This document shows, one piece after another, positions 62,028 to 64,000 of a DNA stretch of 64,000 bases (positions within the stretch are counted from its first letter, which is position 1; each line of letters opens with the position of its first letter). The notes below the pieces were generated by a model. The model did no database searches and was not told where the DNA came from. It saw nothing but the letters and a program-made list of their open reading frames with translations. Source of the stretch: Pogonophryne albipinna (Eukaryota; Chordata; Actinopteri; Perciformes; Artedidraconidae); assembly GCA_028583405.1 (NCBI GenBank), contig CM053244.1:1-64000 (forward strand). The letters are read 5' to 3'. The translations under genes and the position numbers were made by a program.

Positions 62028-62238
62028 TTAGTCAACCTATTGAATACAGAACCACATTTACAAGCCCATCAAAGGCCTTGCTGTGGTAGGTAAAGCCTAA
62101 TCTGCAGGCCTTGTGGCCACTGTGGCTGGTTCTCTCTAATATGTGTGCAGTAGTCACACTGAAACAGCTGCCCTGGAGCCACCATAATGTCTGTTCGCCA
62201 TGACTGAGAAAGATAAAGAAGGTGACGGCGCAAATAAT

Positions 62239-62537
62239 GGGGGGTTACGTATTGTAACCCTAGTTATATAAGCACAGGCGGAGCCCTCTACTGGACTCTA
62301 TGGGTACTACTCTCTATCATGCTGTGCATGCTTTCACGTACTGAGTTACGTAAACGTAGCAGGCCAATCGGGGTGAGCCTACCTGAATGAGCGTGCAGGC
62401 CCACAGTATATAAGGCGGCTACGCCCTCACACCGTCATCCTACACCCTCTTCAGCGAGCGGCATAGGAAAGACGGGGCCCCCAGGTAGTGGGCGCCGCCT
62501 GTGCTTATATAACTAGGGTTACAATACACAACCCCCC
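62239..62537. repeat. 42-bp inverted repeats, possibly DIRS-type
   Basis: The left arm 62239-62280 (GGGGGGTTACGTATTGTAAC CCTAG...) and the right arm 62496-62537 are inverted and match at 40 of 42 positions. A direct repeat GCCCTCTACTGGACTCTAT is at 62283-62301 and 62559-62577, and TATATAAGG lies between the arms. The mix of inverted and direct repeats with GGCGGAGCC motifs recalls fish DIRS retroelements. That is inference, since no tyrosine recombinase or RT is present. Confidence 0.5.
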
Positions 62538-62926
62538 GTTATATCTCACACAGGCTCCGCCCTCTACTGGACTCTATAGGCACAGTGGGCGGAGCCCCGA
62601 TGTATAAACGCCCTGTCGTCCAACAACATCGACCCATCACACTGTCGCTGACCAGCTTTTGGCTAATATCAACCGCATCCCCACTTCCTCCCATCCGGTT
62701 GTAACCGTGGAGAAGTCGGGCCGCAGCTTGGATACGCTTACCTCGTGTAGAGTGTGCATGGAAAAAACAGTGCGGAGACTTCGTATGGAGCCTACCGCGC
62801 ACCATGTTCCCCAGGTCCCTAAGGAGCACGGGAAAAAACACAAGCGCATTATGTCCAGGGGGGGGGGGTTGGATACCTACTGACCCACAGCCCCCACCTC
62901 TCACCAGTCATGTGTTGCCCCGGCAA
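62538..62926 (+). other. Segment following the inverted repeats, with a short open frame
   Basis: A 74-codon frame at 62659-62883 (ANINRIPTSSHPVVTVEKSG, then LTSCRVCMEKTVRRLRMEP) is open but not recognised. It may be a 5' fragment of the element bounded by the inverted repeats. A poly-G run at 62859-62868 closes it. Confidence 0.35.
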
Positions 62927-63991
62927 CAGGCCCGGTTCCAGAACAAAATGACTCAGGGTGCATCTGAGATTAGAGAGGGTGCAGGGGTAAAGTGCTATTT
63001 TTATAAGTGGGAAGTGGACCTTAACACCCTCTAGGGGGGTCCTCACCTCTTCTAGGGGGGTCCTCACCTCCTCTAGGGGGGTCCGGGGGCATGCTCCCCC
63101 AGGAAGATTTTTTTTTAAATATTGAAGTTGAAAGCATCAATCTGGTGCACTTTGAGAGCAACATGAGGAGATCTATGGATACATCTCAACACCCATATGA
63201 AACACAACTGTAAACAGATTTACTTTTTCTTTATGGATATTTTACAAATCACTCCCCTTTAAAAAACTTTTAAACACTTCTTGTTTTACTGTCATGAGTG
63301 AGTTACTCAGATGAGGACCAGGAGACAGCGGTTGGTACTCTGGTACAGTTGTGGTGAAGGCATCTGACTTACTTGAACCGAAATGTCTACATGCATAGCA
63401 GAAGATAGCATCTTTTTTACATGAATATTCCAGCCAATCTCTGTTTTGAAACCATGAGCTGCAAAATGAGCGCCTCACCCCACTGTACAGGCGAGTTGGG
63501 TACTTGTTTAAATATACATGGGCAGGCTCTGTTTTGCCGAGGTCCTCTGGCACTTGCGGGCCGCCGAGGGGTGGCGGTGTTTGGGGCAACGAAGACGGCT
63601 GCGGCTGCTCCGCCTCCGTGGGCGAGGCGGGGCAAAGCCGCCGAGTCGGGCGGGAGGACGTTAGTGTCCACGACAGTGGCCGCGGGTAACGTTGTCCCCA
63701 TGATCTGAACTGTTATTACCTGCAGTAGATGCAGTGTTACTGCTGGCGATAATGGCTGGTTGTTTTAACCATTTTCTGATGTCCATCATTGACTATATTC
63801 TCATTATTATTATTCTTATTACTACAATTATTATTATTGTTATGATATATGTAATATTTTTCACTTAAAATATTTTTTTTGTTTTCACTTTGAATTTTTT
63901 TTTTTTCACTTTTCGTTTTTCAAATGAGGGTGCATAACGACTCAACTGAGGGTGCAATGCACCCTTATGCACCCCTGTAGAACCAGGCCTG
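62927..63991. mobile_element. hAT element with 8-bp TSD CCCGGCAA
   Basis: The ends CAGGCCCGGTTCCAGAAC and, inverted, CAGGCCTGGTTCTACAGG are flanked by perfect CCCGGCAA at 62919-62926 and 63992-63999. The subterminal GGGTGCA repeats at both ends and the GGGGGTCCGGGGGCATGCTC block link it to repeats at 12850-13400, 17761-18935 and 49710-49800. It retains part of a transposase gene on the minus strand. Confidence 0.88.
63242..63701 (-). pseudogene. TTF-type zinc finger of a hAT transposase (ZMYM1-like)
   Basis: On the minus strand, one frame starts MGTTLPAATVVDTNVLPP. After a frameshift near 63560-63590 the text continues PEDLGKTEPAHVYLNKYPTR, then RSFCSSWFQNRDWLEYSCKK and DAIFCYACRHFGSS. The SSWF...WLEYS...AFCYxCRxF pattern is the TTF-type zinc finger near the N-terminus of ZMYM1-like hAT transposases (DUF4371 group). 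The remainder of the transposase, including the catalytic and dimerisation domains, is absent. It lies inside the element at 62927-63991, which is therefore a deletion derivative. Confidence 0.78.
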
Positions 63992-64000
63992 CCCGGCAAG

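Overview
The window looks like teleost fish nuclear DNA, probably from a percomorph. The evidence is a dense mix of fish-type transposable elements (Rex1, L2, I/Nimb-like LINEs, a V-SINE, Ty3/Gypsy, Tc1, hAT, piggyBac, Harbinger-like and ISL2EU elements), many long (CA)n/(GT)n tracts, and GT-AG spliced coding exons. I see no bacterial-type operon, no rRNA, no CRISPR array and no ordinary conserved host gene.

Layout. 1-5.4 kb: an I/Nimb-like LINE (minus strand) split by a younger L2-type LINE (minus) that has lost its reverse transcriptase core. 5.7-7.25 kb: a hAT transposase relic and a 475-bp hAT-type MITE with a perfect 8-bp target duplication. 8.0-11.63 kb: a head-to-tail duplication of 1815 bp carrying a 5'-truncated, frameshifted Rex1 LINE. 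12.6-29.8 kb: mostly gene-poor, with repeat fragments (hAT, pogo, L2 3' tail, foldback elements) and microsatellites. 30.7-41.3 kb: a Gypsy relic (5' LTR, primer binding site, broken gag) whose leader holds an ISL2EU-type DNA transposon with a THAP exon and a SWIM/YqaJ nuclease remnant. That element is itself interrupted by an L2, a piggyBac-type, a Kolobok-like and a hAT-type element. 41-50 kb: gene-poor, with hAT-type and THAP-associated relics and a palindromic minisatellite. 50.2-54.2 kb: the one intact coding unit, a hAT-transposase-derived gene on the minus strand with ten exons in frame. 54.7-56.1 kb: a GC-rich foldback and a Gypsy relic (reverse transcriptase plus 3' LTR). 57-64 kb: V-SINE, an inverted-repeat element of a two-copy family, an internally deleted Tc1, a TTA-flanked MITE, a DIRS-like inverted-repeat block and a hAT element with a TTF-type zinc finger remnant.

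The region works as a layered transposon cemetery rather than a pathway. Target-site duplications and interruptions give a relative age order. The most notable items are the intact spliced hAT-derived gene, the ISL2EU element with its convergent THAP and YqaJ modules, two neighbouring TTAA elements that share one target site, and the apparently perfect 1815-bp tandem duplication.
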